Shown here: one piece after another, positions 1 through 9,323 of the stretch
How the letters are laid out: each line of letters opens with the position of its first letter
Position numbering within the stretch: the stretch's first letter is position 1
Assembly (NCBI GenBank): GCA_022495995.1
Contig: JAFEMH010001232.1
Coordinates: forward strand, 288,501-352,500
Origin: Adenophora triphylla var. japonica
Taxonomy: Eukaryota; Streptophyta; Magnoliopsida; Asterales; Campanulaceae
Length of the DNA: 64,000 nucleotides
Direction of reading: 5' to 3'
The notes under the pieces: generated by a model
What the model saw: only the letters and a program-made list of their open reading frames with translations
Databases searched by the model: none
Told to the model about the DNA's origin: nothing
Position numbers and translations under genes: made by a program

Positions 1-172
1 AGGCTGAAAACCCCAAAAAAGACGGTCTAGGCAAAAGACAGGGTTGAACATAAAAAAAAAAAGAGAAAAAAATATGTAGTGCAAAAAGAGTAATGTCCAA
101 CTAGGCTGAAAACCCCAAAAAGGGTGGTCTAGGCAAAAGACGGCCGCACATAAAAAAAAAAAAAAAAAAGAT
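1..172. repeat. Two-copy A-rich tandem repeat
   Basis: A segment starting aggctgaaaacccc and running through ggtctaggcaaaagac occurs at 1 and again at 103, each followed by an A-rich run. The period is about 102 bp and the array probably continues left of the window. It lies downstream of the antisense DUF7745-like gene. I read it as non-coding sequence of the Tat/Ogre-like element that seems to carry that gene, which is inference. Confidence 0.7.
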
Positions 173-498
173 CAAAAACAAAAATCCCGGTAGTTCACCA
201 GAATGAACTACGAAGACCTGAGCCCCTTAGTCTTTCGTGTAAAAGGGGAACGTAGGCAGCCAGAAATGGTTCGGTCTAAACAATAAATAAGACATTCAAA
301 GTTTCCATGAAACGTGTCTTGAATAAGTTCTAAGATAAATATCTCTTGTTATTTACAAATCAAAAACTTCTTGATGAGTTCAAGCACGGTCTACTCTTGA
401 CTCTGCTAACCTACTACAAAGATCTAAAATACAATAAAAGGCCTAATAAACTATTGTGTTTGCAAAATGGCAATAAGGGAATCCTAGGAAAAGATCTA
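173..498. other. Non-coding 3' flank with a gaactacg...cgtaggcagcc motif
   Basis: No coding potential is seen. At 205-261 there is a block beginning gaactacg and ending cgtaggcagcc. Its layout matches blocks at about 12838, 13188 and 13281 that begin gaactacg and end gggatacataggtagcc. This links the far left of the window with the repeat region at 12.8-13.4 kb, as if both belonged to one large element. Confidence 0.5.
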
Positions 499-710
499 TC
501 AGTTGTCATTCACTGAGTCTTCCTTGTTCTTTTTCCCTTTACCTCGACCCCGTCGAATGTTCTTCCTCTTCTTCTCTAAGATGTCGGTCTCCCTCATCCC
601 AACCTCAGGTATCCTCACTGGAGCCTCCATCAAACCCGTGTCAATAAGTGCCCTCTCTATCCTGGCACGAGTCCTTACCTGCTCCCTCTGAGCCTCAGTC
701 AAGGGAGCGA
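499..710 (-). pseudogene. C-terminal exon piece of the DUF7745-like antisense gene
   Basis: This is the 3' end of the gene whose main part lies at 7515-8810. The Athila-like element at 711-7514 split them. With the element and one TSD copy removed, codons 708-706 and 705-703 follow directly in the frame of the upstream piece. About 69 residues follow the junction. They include a charged helical stretch with EQVRTRARIERALIDTG, then a basic tail with KKRKNIRRGRGKGKKNK that could be a nuclear localisation signal, and a stop at 501-499. Apart from the insertion this piece has no defect. Its molecular function is unknown. Confidence 0.75.
706..710. repeat. Left TSD (AGCGA) of the Athila-like element
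   Basis: AGCGA directly precedes the TGATGG end of the 5' LTR and recurs at 7515-7519 directly after the CCATCA end of the 3' LTR. A 5-bp duplication is normal for Gypsy integrases. Confidence 0.95.
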
Positions 711-2079
711 TGATGGATGTGTATTTACCCATCCAAATGATGCACTTTTAGGCTTTCTTTGTGTTCGATTCCCGAGTTTTATGTATATTTGATGTGGTTT
801 GTGAATGTCTATTAAGCACAAGATAGAAAGAGGAAAAAGGTGTATTTAAATATCATAAAAGTGCAAAAAGAGTAAAGTGGAGCGGAGCAGAGAAGGAAAA
901 TAAAGAAGCAAATCCGACCTCCAGGGACTGAACTACAGCGCGGGCGCGCTCTAGAAGTGGAGCGGCCGCGCTCAAGAGTCAACAAAGGCCGATCGAACCT
1001 CTCTTAAAATGGCCGATCGACTCTTTCTCAACATCAAGGGCGACCGCGCTAAATCAAGGGCGACCGCGCTAAATCAAGGGCGACCGCGCTCAGGAGAAGA
1101 ATCAAGCACAAAAGTCCCTGCCAACAAGGGCGGACGCGCCAATAGTAAGGGCGGTCGCGCTCCGTCGTAAACAGCACCGATTTTCACAGCTTAATCGAGG
1201 GCATACATGTCTTTCCCTGGCCGGAGGTCCATAGTTTTTACCCTATTCTTTTTATAAATTCTGCAGCCACGTTAGTTGGAGGGAGATAATATCAGATATT
1301 AGAGTTTTTACGATTTGGCTTTTAACAATTTCTTTGAAGAAGAACAATTCAATTCCAGGTTTTATCATTGTAAATTATGAGTAGCTAAATTTCTTAGATT
1401 TGTAGATTGATTGAATCTTAACCGGATTTCTATGCAATAGTATTTTTAATTCTTTCAATTTGATTCCTTCTAGTTCATTAATAGATCTTAATTTCTGGTT
1501 CTTAGATTTGAGATGTATGTTAATATACGAACTCGTCTTTGAATAATGGGGTATCAAATTCGCCATTAATTTGGGACCTTGATACATAGACTGCTATTAA
1601 TTGATTAACGTGGTCTGTGCCGTAATAGAATCGGATCAACGTTAGGTTCTTTTATTCTTATGCTCTTAATATATTCTTGATATATTGTGGTACCGTAATA
1701 GAATCCACAATAGTAAGAGGGTATTTAGGATTGTAATCCGGCCACCTAACCGTGTCAATCCTAGCCAAAGTGAATGAACCCTAGAAGTTGAGTTGATGTT
1801 TTATAAGTAAAATTCTGCATAGAATGATGGTAAAGTGAAATCCAATCTATGAATCTCTGCTCATAATCTGTTTTCTCGTTTAGTTAGTTTTTGTTATTTG
1901 TTTTATGCTTTTAGTTCTAAATAAAATCTATAAACTGTGGTTACTAAATTCACTGCGTTTACTTTACTTGTTTACCAACGAGTCTCTGGGGATTCGACCC
2001 CTGCTCGTGCATACTGCTACACCGGTAGTGAGTACACTTGCTCGGTATTTTTATTACAAGAGGGAGATTTCCTCCATCA
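711..2079 (+). repeat. 5' LTR of the Athila-like element
   Basis: The LTR is 1369 bp with inverted ends TGATGG/CCATCA. A TATA-like tttataaatt at 1251-1260 probably marks the U3 promoter. A GC-rich block of short repeats lies at 937-1162. It matches 6146-7514 closely, with scattered substitutions and a difference in the number of GC-rich modules. Confidence 0.95.
937..1162. repeat. GC-rich module array in the 5' LTR
   Basis: Short modules such as gggcgaccgcgctaaatca, ggagcggccgcgctc and aaaggccgatcga are repeated in an otherwise AT-rich LTR. The 3' LTR carries the same modules in different numbers at 6370-6600: three gggcgaccgcgct copies here against about two there, and an extra aaaggccgatcg there. 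Position upstream of the TATA box fits a U3 regulatory array, which is inference. Confidence 0.8.
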
Positions 2080-2085
2080 AGTTTT

Positions 2086-2103
2086 TGGTGCCGTTGCCGG
2101 GGA
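2086..2103 (+). other. Primer binding site, tRNA-Asp type
   Basis: TGGTGCCGTTGCCGGGGA lies 6 bp after the 5' LTR. It differs by one base from the complement of the tRNA-Asp 3' end that Athila elements use (TGGCGCC...). Confidence 0.9.
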
Positions 2104-2137
2104 CTTGTTGCAAGTAAACAAGAAGGTTAGGTAGTGA

Positions 2138-3001
2138 ATGCTAGGTCGTCGTTCTTTGAAGCCTACATTGGTGCCATTGAACGACAACATAAACAGACTA
2201 AATAAAGCTAAAGATACTAAGCTTCTTGAGGAAGTATTTGAGGGCGATCCCCTCTTTAATCCCCTTTTCTCTGATTCGGACCCCGAATCAGAACCCTCCG
2301 CCACCGAGGTAGAGAAAGAGAAAGCCGAGATGGCAGAACCACCGACACAAACTATGAATGATTTCCTAAGACCTAGGGTAGACACATCTACCTCTTGCAT
2401 AGTGCTGTCCGATGCAGCCAAAAATCTAGAGGTCAAAGGACAATACTTTGCCATGTTGCCAAGCTTTCACGGATTGCCTGGTGAGGATGCACTTACGTTC
2501 CTTAAAGAATATATTATTGTTGTTGCTCAATTTTTGTTAAGACAGGGAGTGACTGAGGAGCAAATTAGACTGAAGTGTTTTCCTAACACCCTTAAGGGAG
2601 TGGCTAAAACATGGTTGATGATGCTTGCACCGAGCAGCATTAGTACTTGGGTAGAATTGCAAGATGTGTTCCTTAAAAGATATTACACACATCATCTGTT
2701 GGCTGGTTTTAGACAGAAATTGATGACATTTTCCCAAGATGTTGGGGAGCCCTTTCATGAGGCATGGGAAAGATTTAATACAATGTTAATACAATGCCCT
2801 CAGCATAATTTCACACTACCCTCACTGAACCAAGCCTTCTATGATGGCTTGAATGACAATGGTCAATCAATGGTTGACAATGCAGCTGGAGGCTCGATAG
2901 GAGCCAAGACCCCGGATGAGACTAAAGCTTTATACGAGATGTTGAGTGCTAATTCTCAACAAAAGAGTTCGAGGGGTAAAATAAGGGGGTATTGGATTTG
3001 A
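2138..3001 (+). CDS. gag: Athila-type gag, N-terminal part
   Basis: This 287-residue reading frame starts at the first ATG after the primer site. It would form the nucleocapsid/matrix portion of the virus-like particle in the cytoplasm. An acidic N-terminus (residues 30-70) is followed by a retrotransposon gag domain at about residues 100-235. Typical blocks are LPSFHGLPGEDALTFLKEY, KTWLMMLAPSSISTW, EAWERFNTMLIQCP and AFYDGLND. The frame ends at 3001 in a homopolymer-rich stretch (aaaataaggggg), and the protein continues in another frame from 2992. The shift of -1 could be a mutation or recoding. I favour mutation because no slippery heptamer stands out. Confidence 0.88.
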   Translation: MLGRRSLKPTLVPLNDNINRLNKAKDTKLLEEVFEGDPLFNPLFSDSDPESEPSATEVEKEKAEMAEPPTQTMNDFLRPRVDTSTSCIVLSDAAKNLEVKGQYFAMLPSFHGLPGEDALTFLKEYIIVVAQFLLRQGVTEEQIRLKCFPNTLKGVAKTWLMMLAPSSISTWVELQDVFLKRYYTHHLLAGFRQKLMTFSQDVGEPFHEAWERFNTMLIQCPQHNFTLPSLNQAFYDGLNDNGQSMVDNAAGGSIGAKTPDETKALYEMLSANSQQKSSRGKIRGYWI

Positions 3002-4527
3002 CTGCTACTGATAATCTCTCCAAGCAAATTGCAGTCTTAAGTAGTAAGGTTGATAAATTGACTGTTTGTGGCACTTCTGCTGGTGCCAATGTTATTACTG
3101 ATTATTGTGCAAATTGTGGTTTATCATCTCATATGACTAATATGTGTCCAAGTGCAGCAAATTTCTCTTATCGTCCTGAACAGGCACATGCTTTCAATGG
3201 ATATGGACAAAGGCCACCACCCCAAGGAAACCAATATGGCAACTACAATCCATGGGGTGGCCATCAGAATCAGCAAGTAAAGCCTCTTCATGTGCCACCA
3301 CCTGGACAACATGGTAGGGAGCCTTGGGAGCTGGCAGTTCAGCAGCTAAGGACGGAGATGCAGCAAAGTAATAGAAATACAGAAGCTGCATTTGAAAAGG
3401 TGGGCACACAAGTAGAGCAACTTGTGAAGGTTGCCCAAGAGTTGATGAAAGAGAAAAACCCACCTGAGCAAGCAAAGTCAATCACAACAGTGTGGGATGA
3501 AAGTGAGGAAATTGAGGTGGTATTCCTATCTTCTCTTGATAATATTGAGTGTTGTGATAATAATGATGATGTTAATAAGGATGAAAAGATTAAACATGTT
3601 CAAAAAGACCCCGGGTGTTTCACTATCCCAATTTCTCTAGGGGGTCAAAATTTTAAAGGTTTGTTGGATCTTGGGGCAAGCGTCAATGTGATGCCATTTC
3701 ATGTTTTTAGAAGTTTGGGGGTATGTGAGTTGAAACCCCCCATGAGAGACTTGCAATTGGCGGATCTCTCAATCAAAAGACCTTTAGGGGTTCTTGAAGG
3801 GGTGTTGGTTACAATTGATAAAATTTCGATCCCCATTGACTTTTATGTGATGTGTATGGAGGGATCAAGTGAGGAACAACTGAAAACTCCCATTCTGCTT
3901 GGGAGGCCATTTATGTTTGACACTAAGGCCACCATTGATGTGTGTCAAGGGGTGGTGTCCTTGAGAGGTATGTGGGAGGAATGTAAGTTTTGTATGCTTA
4001 CAAATGATAAGAAACCCTCCCCCAAAGATGGTTTTGTAGGAGCCATAACTGATTTTCCAATTGACAATGATGATGTAAATGGATGTGAGAAAAGTAGGGA
4101 TAATGCGGACGTTTGTCCCTTGGCTAGTAACATTAAGGCCGACCAATACTCTAGGAGTAACGGGTCGTATCACACCCCACACGACTCCCATAAAGAGTTG
4201 ATTCCATCACATCTACCACAAGGGCCTTCAAAATGTAAAGTTAGTGAGAAGAGTTATAGTGATTTATCTGATTCTATATTTGCTACTATTTTGGTTCATG
4301 ATAACTTTCTTGATCTTGGTTGTGAGAATGATGATTTGCAGGTTGAAGAAAAAATTGAGTTTGGGGGTGGGTACCCCAATAAAAAGAAAAGAAAGAGTGG
4401 TAAGCATAAGTGTAAAGTTTTAAAAATAAATGTGGCTTTACCCCTAGAGCTGAATTGGAAAGAGAAGGGCGTCTGTGCTCGTGAGGAAAAAAGATGGTCC
4501 AAAGGCCGCAAAGCTAAGGCCAAGTAA
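2992..4527 (+). CDS. Athila-type gag C-terminus plus aspartic protease
   Basis: About 511 residues in the frame that overlaps the end of gag. It begins DLTATDNLSKQ, the usual continuation of Athila gag, then has a zinc-knuckle-like CANCGLSSHMTNMC (C-x2-C-x4-H-x4-C, about residues 40-53) and a Gln/Asn/Gly/Pro-rich tract. A retropepsin-like protease follows, with catalytic DLGAS at about residue 226 (3667) and LLGRPF near residue 305. In Athila the protease leads into RT, but here the frame becomes low in complexity and ends in a Lys-rich tail without any RT motif. The protein would supply particle components and a protease only. Confidence 0.85.
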   Translation: MDLTATDNLSKQIAVLSSKVDKLTVCGTSAGANVITDYCANCGLSSHMTNMCPSAANFSYRPEQAHAFNGYGQRPPPQGNQYGNYNPWGGHQNQQVKPLHVPPPGQHGREPWELAVQQLRTEMQQSNRNTEAAFEKVGTQVEQLVKVAQELMKEKNPPEQAKSITTVWDESEEIEVVFLSSLDNIECCDNNDDVNKDEKIKHVQKDPGCFTIPISLGGQNFKGLLDLGASVNVMPFHVFRSLGVCELKPPMRDLQLADLSIKRPLGVLEGVLVTIDKISIPIDFYVMCMEGSSEEQLKTPILLGRPFMFDTKATIDVCQGVVSLRGMWEECKFCMLTNDKKPSPKDGFVGAITDFPIDNDDVNGCEKSRDNADVCPLASNIKADQYSRSNGSYHTPHDSHKELIPSHLPQGPSKCKVSEKSYSDLSDSIFATILVHDNFLDLGCENDDLQVEEKIEFGGGYPNKKKRKSGKHKCKVLKINVALPLELNWKEKGVCAREEKRWSKGRKAKAK

Positions 4528-6145
4528 GCTTGGGACCATAGTCGGGCTAACGACTTTAACCAAATGCGCTGCTTGGGAGGCAACCCAATGAGGTATGTTT
4601 TATTTTTATGTTAATTACTGTCTAGTAGCGTCTTGCCATCTGTCGAACCCAAGGCACGCTTTTGTTCTCTTTGCTCTGAGGACATAGCATGTTTTGAGTT
4701 TGGGGGTGGGCAACTCTCCGAGTTTGTGGATTTATAGGGGAGTGTATATAGTGTCACCCTCTAAAAAAATAGAAAATTTTAAAAATTTTGTCCTTTTCAT
4801 AGTTGGGATGTTGGCCAAAGTCTGTGATGATTAGATTGTGCTTTAATTTTGAAATCACATGTGCTATTATAAGTGTGGTGATTGGGATTGCATTGAAACA
4901 TTTAAATTATGATTGCACCACCTCTCACTTCTGTATCATATTCTTGGTCAATGTCATCAACTTAGGTGCCTTTTATGGGATCACTTCGTGTATTCTCGGG
5001 GTCCCTAGAACATGTTTGCATGATTGTCAATAACACGTCAATAGGTTACTTGATATATATGGCTATTCTTTGAATCCCTTTTTGTGAGCCTTAAACTTTC
5101 TAGTCACTTTTTATATAAAAATTTTCCGCTAGAACCCCTTTTGAGCCTGAAAAAGAATGGAATCTCTCACAAAGTGGGAGGTTATCTTAGACCACCATTC
5201 GCCTTCATTTGTACCTATATTATCCTACCCTTGTACACTTATACACTATTTTCTCACCTTTTCAAGAAAGTGAAACTAGGGAAAGAATTGGAATATTTTG
5301 GGGGATGTTATGTTATGAAAACCAAAGGGTTTAGTGGAAAGTGGTCACGAAAATAAAGAAGTGGGTCATGTTATGTAATGAAAAGAGGGGCTTGAGCAAA
5401 ATATTAAATGCACATTCTTCGTGACATATGTGTGTAAAAAAAAAAAAGCCTTGCCTCTCTAATGGTGAAGTGGAAATTTTGTTTCAAAGTGACCAAAGAA
5501 AGTAATGGAATGTGCTCAACCCCATGTCAATGTATGAAAAAGTTTTAGTTTGTGGGTTGGCACATTGGGAAGTAATAAGGGTGAGCGGAGGTATTATCAT
5601 CAAAGTGAGGATGTATTGTTAAAAGAAGACTTCCTAGTTTCACTTTCTTATGTTCGTATGTCCTTACCTTCATTTGTAACTATGAACCTAGCCCTCGCGA
5701 ATTGTCGCACTTAACTTTTAAGCCATATTATTCTTTCAATACCGAGTAACCGGGTTGACAATCGTGTAAATATGCATATGAGTGTCCTTTTTGGGTTGTA
5801 CTGTCTATGACATATTGATTTAGAGCATCGCTTAGTGAATCCATAAACAATCTTAGGTTGTTGGCAGTGACCTCCCATAATTCATTCATCATTCAGGCCG
5901 CGGTGGAAAATTGTGAGTTTTATGATTCAATGTGATTGTAATCCCATTACTGTGGTGGCACTTGTTGATTATGTGTGTTGGTGAGAATCTGAGACTTGAA
6001 TGGCCAATGACTCATCTGTGATAGAACATCCAAAAAAATAATTATTTTGATTTAATGTTTTAGTATTAATGATTAGAGTAGCTTTATTTTACTTCTTTTA
6101 GTTTTGTTTTACTCGGGACGAGCAAAAGGTTAGTTTGTGGGTGTT
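4528..6145. other. Non-coding 3' internal region of the Athila-like element
   Basis: These 1.6 kb contain no convincing coding sequence and no env-like ORF. At 4541-4590 lies the conserved post-pol block, beginning gtcgggctaacgac and ending gcttgggaggcaacccaatg, seen in Athila elements just after integrase. This marks where pol was lost. A purine-rich stretch at about 6118-6145 precedes the 3' LTR and is the likely polypurine tract. Confidence 0.7.
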
Positions 6146-7514
6146 TGATGGATGTGTTTTCACCCATCCAAATGATGCACTTTTAGGCTTTCTTTGTGTT
6201 CGATTCCCGAGTTTTATATATATTTGATGTGGTTTGTGAATGTCTATTAAGCACAGGATAGAAAGAGGAAAAGGTGTATTTAAATATCATAAAAGTGCAA
6301 AAAGAGTAAAGTGGAGCGGAGCAGAGAGGAAAATAAAGAAGCAAATTCGACCTCCAGGGACTGAACAACAGCGCGGGCGCGCTCAAGAAGTGGAGCGGCC
6401 GCGCTCAAGAGTCAACAAAGGCCGATCAAACCTCTCTTAAAATGGCCGATCGACTCTTTCTCAACAAAGGCCGATCGACCCTATCTCAACATCAAGGGCG
6501 ACCGCGCTAAATCAGGGCGACCGCGCTGGGGAGAGGAATCATGCATAAAAGTTTCTGCCAACAAGGGCATCCGCGCTAACAGCAAGGGCGGCCGCGCTCC
6601 TCCGTAAACAGCACCGATTTTCACAGCTTAATTGAGGGCATGCATGTCTTTTCCTGGCTTTGGTCCATAGTTTTACCCTATTCTTTGTATAAATTCTGCA
6701 GCCATGTTAGTTGGAGGGAGATAATATCAGATATTAGAGTTTTTACGATTTGGCTTTTAACAATTTCTTTGAAGAAGAACAATTCAATTCCAGGTTTTAT
6801 CATTGTAAATTATGAGTAGCTAAATTTCTTAGATTTGTAGATTGGTTGAATCTTAACCGGATTTCTATGCAATAGTATTTTTAATTCTTTCAATTTGATT
6901 CCTTCTAGTTCATTAATAGATCTTAATTTCTGGTTCTTAGATTTGAGATGTATGTTAATATACGAACTCGTCTTTGAATAATGGGGTATCGAATTCGCCA
7001 TTAATTTGGGATCTTGATACATAGACTGCTATCAATTGATTAACGTGGTCTGTGCCGTAATAGAATCGGATCAACGTTAGGTTCTTTTATTCTTATGCTC
7101 TTAATGTATTCTTGATATATTGTGTTACCGTAATAGAATCCACAATAGTAAGAGGGTATTTAGGATTGTAATCCGGCCACCTAACCGTGTCAATCCTGGC
7201 CAAAGTGAATGAACCCTAGAAGTTGAGTTGATGTTTTATAAGTAAAATTCTGCATAGAATGATGGTAAAGTGAAATCCAATCTATGAATCTCTGCTCATA
7301 ATCTGTTTTCTCGTTTAGTTAGTTTTTGTTATTTGTTTTATGCTTTTAGTTCTAAATCAAATCTATAAACTGTGGTTACTAAATTCACTGCATTTACTTT
7401 ACTTGTTTACCAACGAGTCTCTGTGGATTCGACCCCTGCTCGTGCATACTGCTACACCGGTAGTGAGTACACTTGCTCGGTATTTTTATTACAAGAGGGA
7501 GATTTCCTCCATCA
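6146..7514 (+). repeat. 3' LTR of the Athila-like element
   Basis: Also 1369 bp, with ends TGATGG/CCATCA. It differs from the 5' LTR by scattered substitutions and by compensating indels in the GC-rich module array (6370-6600). The right TSD AGCGA follows at 7515-7519. Confidence 0.95.
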
Positions 7515-8810
7515 AGCGACTTCCGAAAGCCTCTCATACCGGGCTTCCATATCCCTGATAAGATCCCCCAACTGGTTATGGGAACTAGCCCTGGCCTCAA
7601 TCTCCCTCAGAGTCCTGCTCGAATCACAGTCAGCCCCCAATAAAGCCTGACGTCTCTCTCCCAAAATGACCTGAGTCGCCCCTATCTCCTTCTCGTACCA
7701 GTCCAAGTAGGCCGTGGTCAGAATAGTACTCTTCCTGCTCTTGAGAATGGCCCTGGGTGGGAAAGCGGCATATGTCCACGCTCTCGAGAAAAACGAGAAG
7801 TTGGCGGGATCCCTCATGTCCAAAGGCACTACCTCCATGGTACGGATGTCCTCCCAATCGTCCAATGGCTCCTGCAATGTCCCAAACTGCCTGGATACTA
7901 AGCAGGGTATGTAGAAGGATGACCAAGACAGCCCCGGAACCCTCACTACGTAGGACTCCTGAAACGTCCTCCGGGTCTGCAACCTCCAATGAGGCACCCA
8001 CCAGCGAATGTCTGAGGTGGACAACCTAGCCATCATCAGCTCCCAGCTACCCTGGTCCTGTTGCCTAGGTGCACCCCTCTGGGAAATAACCCAAGGGCAC
8101 TGAGTAGGTGAAGCCCCCGGCAAATCCCCAAGTCTCTCTTGCAACCACAAAGTCAACACAGCCGGGCTCCCAGACCTCATGAAATGATCCCCCCTAGCCA
8201 TCCTATCAATGCCATGCATAGTCTCACCCAAAACCAGCGGGACAATATCCTTCCCAGCCCTACAATCCCTGACCATGTCCAAAAGGCCACCATGGCAAAC
8301 CCCCACGGACTCAGAAGTGAACAGAGATGAAAACACGCAGAGGATAAAGGCATCCATAGCCACCGGGGTCGTAGCCATATCCGGAGACCCGAACCTGCTT
8401 GGGATATTAGAGAGGTCAATCCTATCAGGGGCTACCATCATCCCCTCAGCCTCTTCCAGAGAGATTTGCAGAAAAGATGCTATCTTTACCGCCACCGACA
8501 CGTCTCCGATCAGAGGAATCGAAACTGCCTCAATTTTCGGACCCCCAATCAATGCCCAGAAGTCTTCAAAGGTTGGGACGAGCTCATTGTAAGAAAAGCA
8601 GTAAACGTGTCTCCGGACATTCCCAAACCTCACTGCAGCTCTCAAAGGGTCCCAATCGGGCGGGAGATCCTTCAAATGTCATAAAGACTTAATCTTGAAG
8701 GTGGTATCGAATAGCCCCTTGTTGGATTGAAATTTGCATCTCATCCAAGATTGAAGATCAGACAGAAAATGGTCTCTTTTCCCCTTTTGCAATCTGACGG
8801 GTTTCTCCAT
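7515..8810 (-). pseudogene. DUF7745 / plant-mobile-domain-like gene, main part
   Basis: Starting from ATG at 8810 the frame reads about 430 residues to the Athila insertion and then continues at 499-710. The N-terminus (MEKPVRLQKG...) is followed by the family signature WDPLRAAVRFGN, then YNELVPTFEDFWALIGG, and a block with FGSPDMA...FILCVFSSLF and GKDIVPLVLGETM. The C-terminal third is charged and probably coiled-coil. These domains occur in plant proteins of uncertain function and in transposons. There are two defects: an in-frame TGA at 8681-8679 (one substitution from CGA) and the LTR element. Otherwise it is open, which suggests recent loss. It follows the PMD gene on the same strand. 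Confidence 0.75.
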
Positions 8811-9323
8811 GGCAAGTGATCAAAGTTGATGATTTTTGGTCAAAAAATGAGCTCTGAGATCAGTTGGGACAAGTCTAGGGTGAAAATGAAATGAAAAGGC
8901 CAAGCCTTGATTTTATTTGGAAAAACCAGTTGGTACAAGACTTATGGCTGCACGACTTCTTTTGTCTCAAGACCTGGCCGGACGGTTTCCTTTGCCCTCT
9001 GCAGAAAAAAATCTGCAGCAGCTCTTGCTGCTGCCCAAGTGGATTTCTCACCCCACTTTTTCAATGAAACCTGCATAAACACATATCCAAACATCACCCA
9101 TGCAATCATATATCATCACAAACCATTTTGGCCCAATTTAAGCCCCATTTCCAAGCAAAAAGCTACCCCGAGGCTCAAGTAATATGCAAATTCATAAAGC
9201 ATAAATAAAATACCATTACATTGTTTTCGCCCCCTTGGCGCTCAAATAAAATGAAAAATAAACAAAATGTGCATAAAATTGTTCATTGTTTGGTTCCTTC
9301 CTACTAGGTCAACCTAAGGAACC
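8811..9323. other. Spacer between the two antisense genes
   Basis: About 510 bp between the stop of the PMD gene (9324) and the start of the DUF7745-like gene (8810). It should hold the 3' UTR of the first and the promoter/5' UTR of the second. I see no clear TATA box or other named element. Confidence 0.5.

Larger units (their letters stand above)
711..7514 (+). mobile_element. Athila-like Gypsy retrotransposon carrying only gag and protease
   Basis: This is a complete LTR-to-LTR element of 6804 bp. Both LTRs are 1369 bp and run from TGATGG to CCATCA, with 5-bp TSDs, a tRNA-Asp-type primer site and a purine-rich tract before the 3' LTR. The inside codes for gag and an aspartic protease in the Athila style. 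There is no reverse transcriptase, RNase H or integrase, although the short conserved sequence that follows pol in Athila elements is still present at 4541-4590. The near-identical LTRs suggest recent movement, so pol must have come from another copy. I infer a non-autonomous deletion derivative. Confidence 0.93.

Noticed and set aside
1375..1587. A 70-codon minus-strand ORF, repeated at 6810-7022
   Set aside because: It lies entirely in both LTRs of the Athila-like element. Its duplication follows from the LTRs and there is no protein signature.
2975..3005. Programmed ribosomal frameshift between gag and protease
   Set aside because: There is no convincing slippery heptamer or downstream structure. 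One sequence cannot separate this from an indel.
4528..6145. env-like gene of the Athila element
   Set aside because: The short reading frames here lack a signal peptide, transmembrane pattern or similarity that I recognise.
7714..8692. Plus-strand and alternative-frame ORFs opposite the DUF7745-like gene
   Set aside because: Shadows of the real minus-strand coding sequence.
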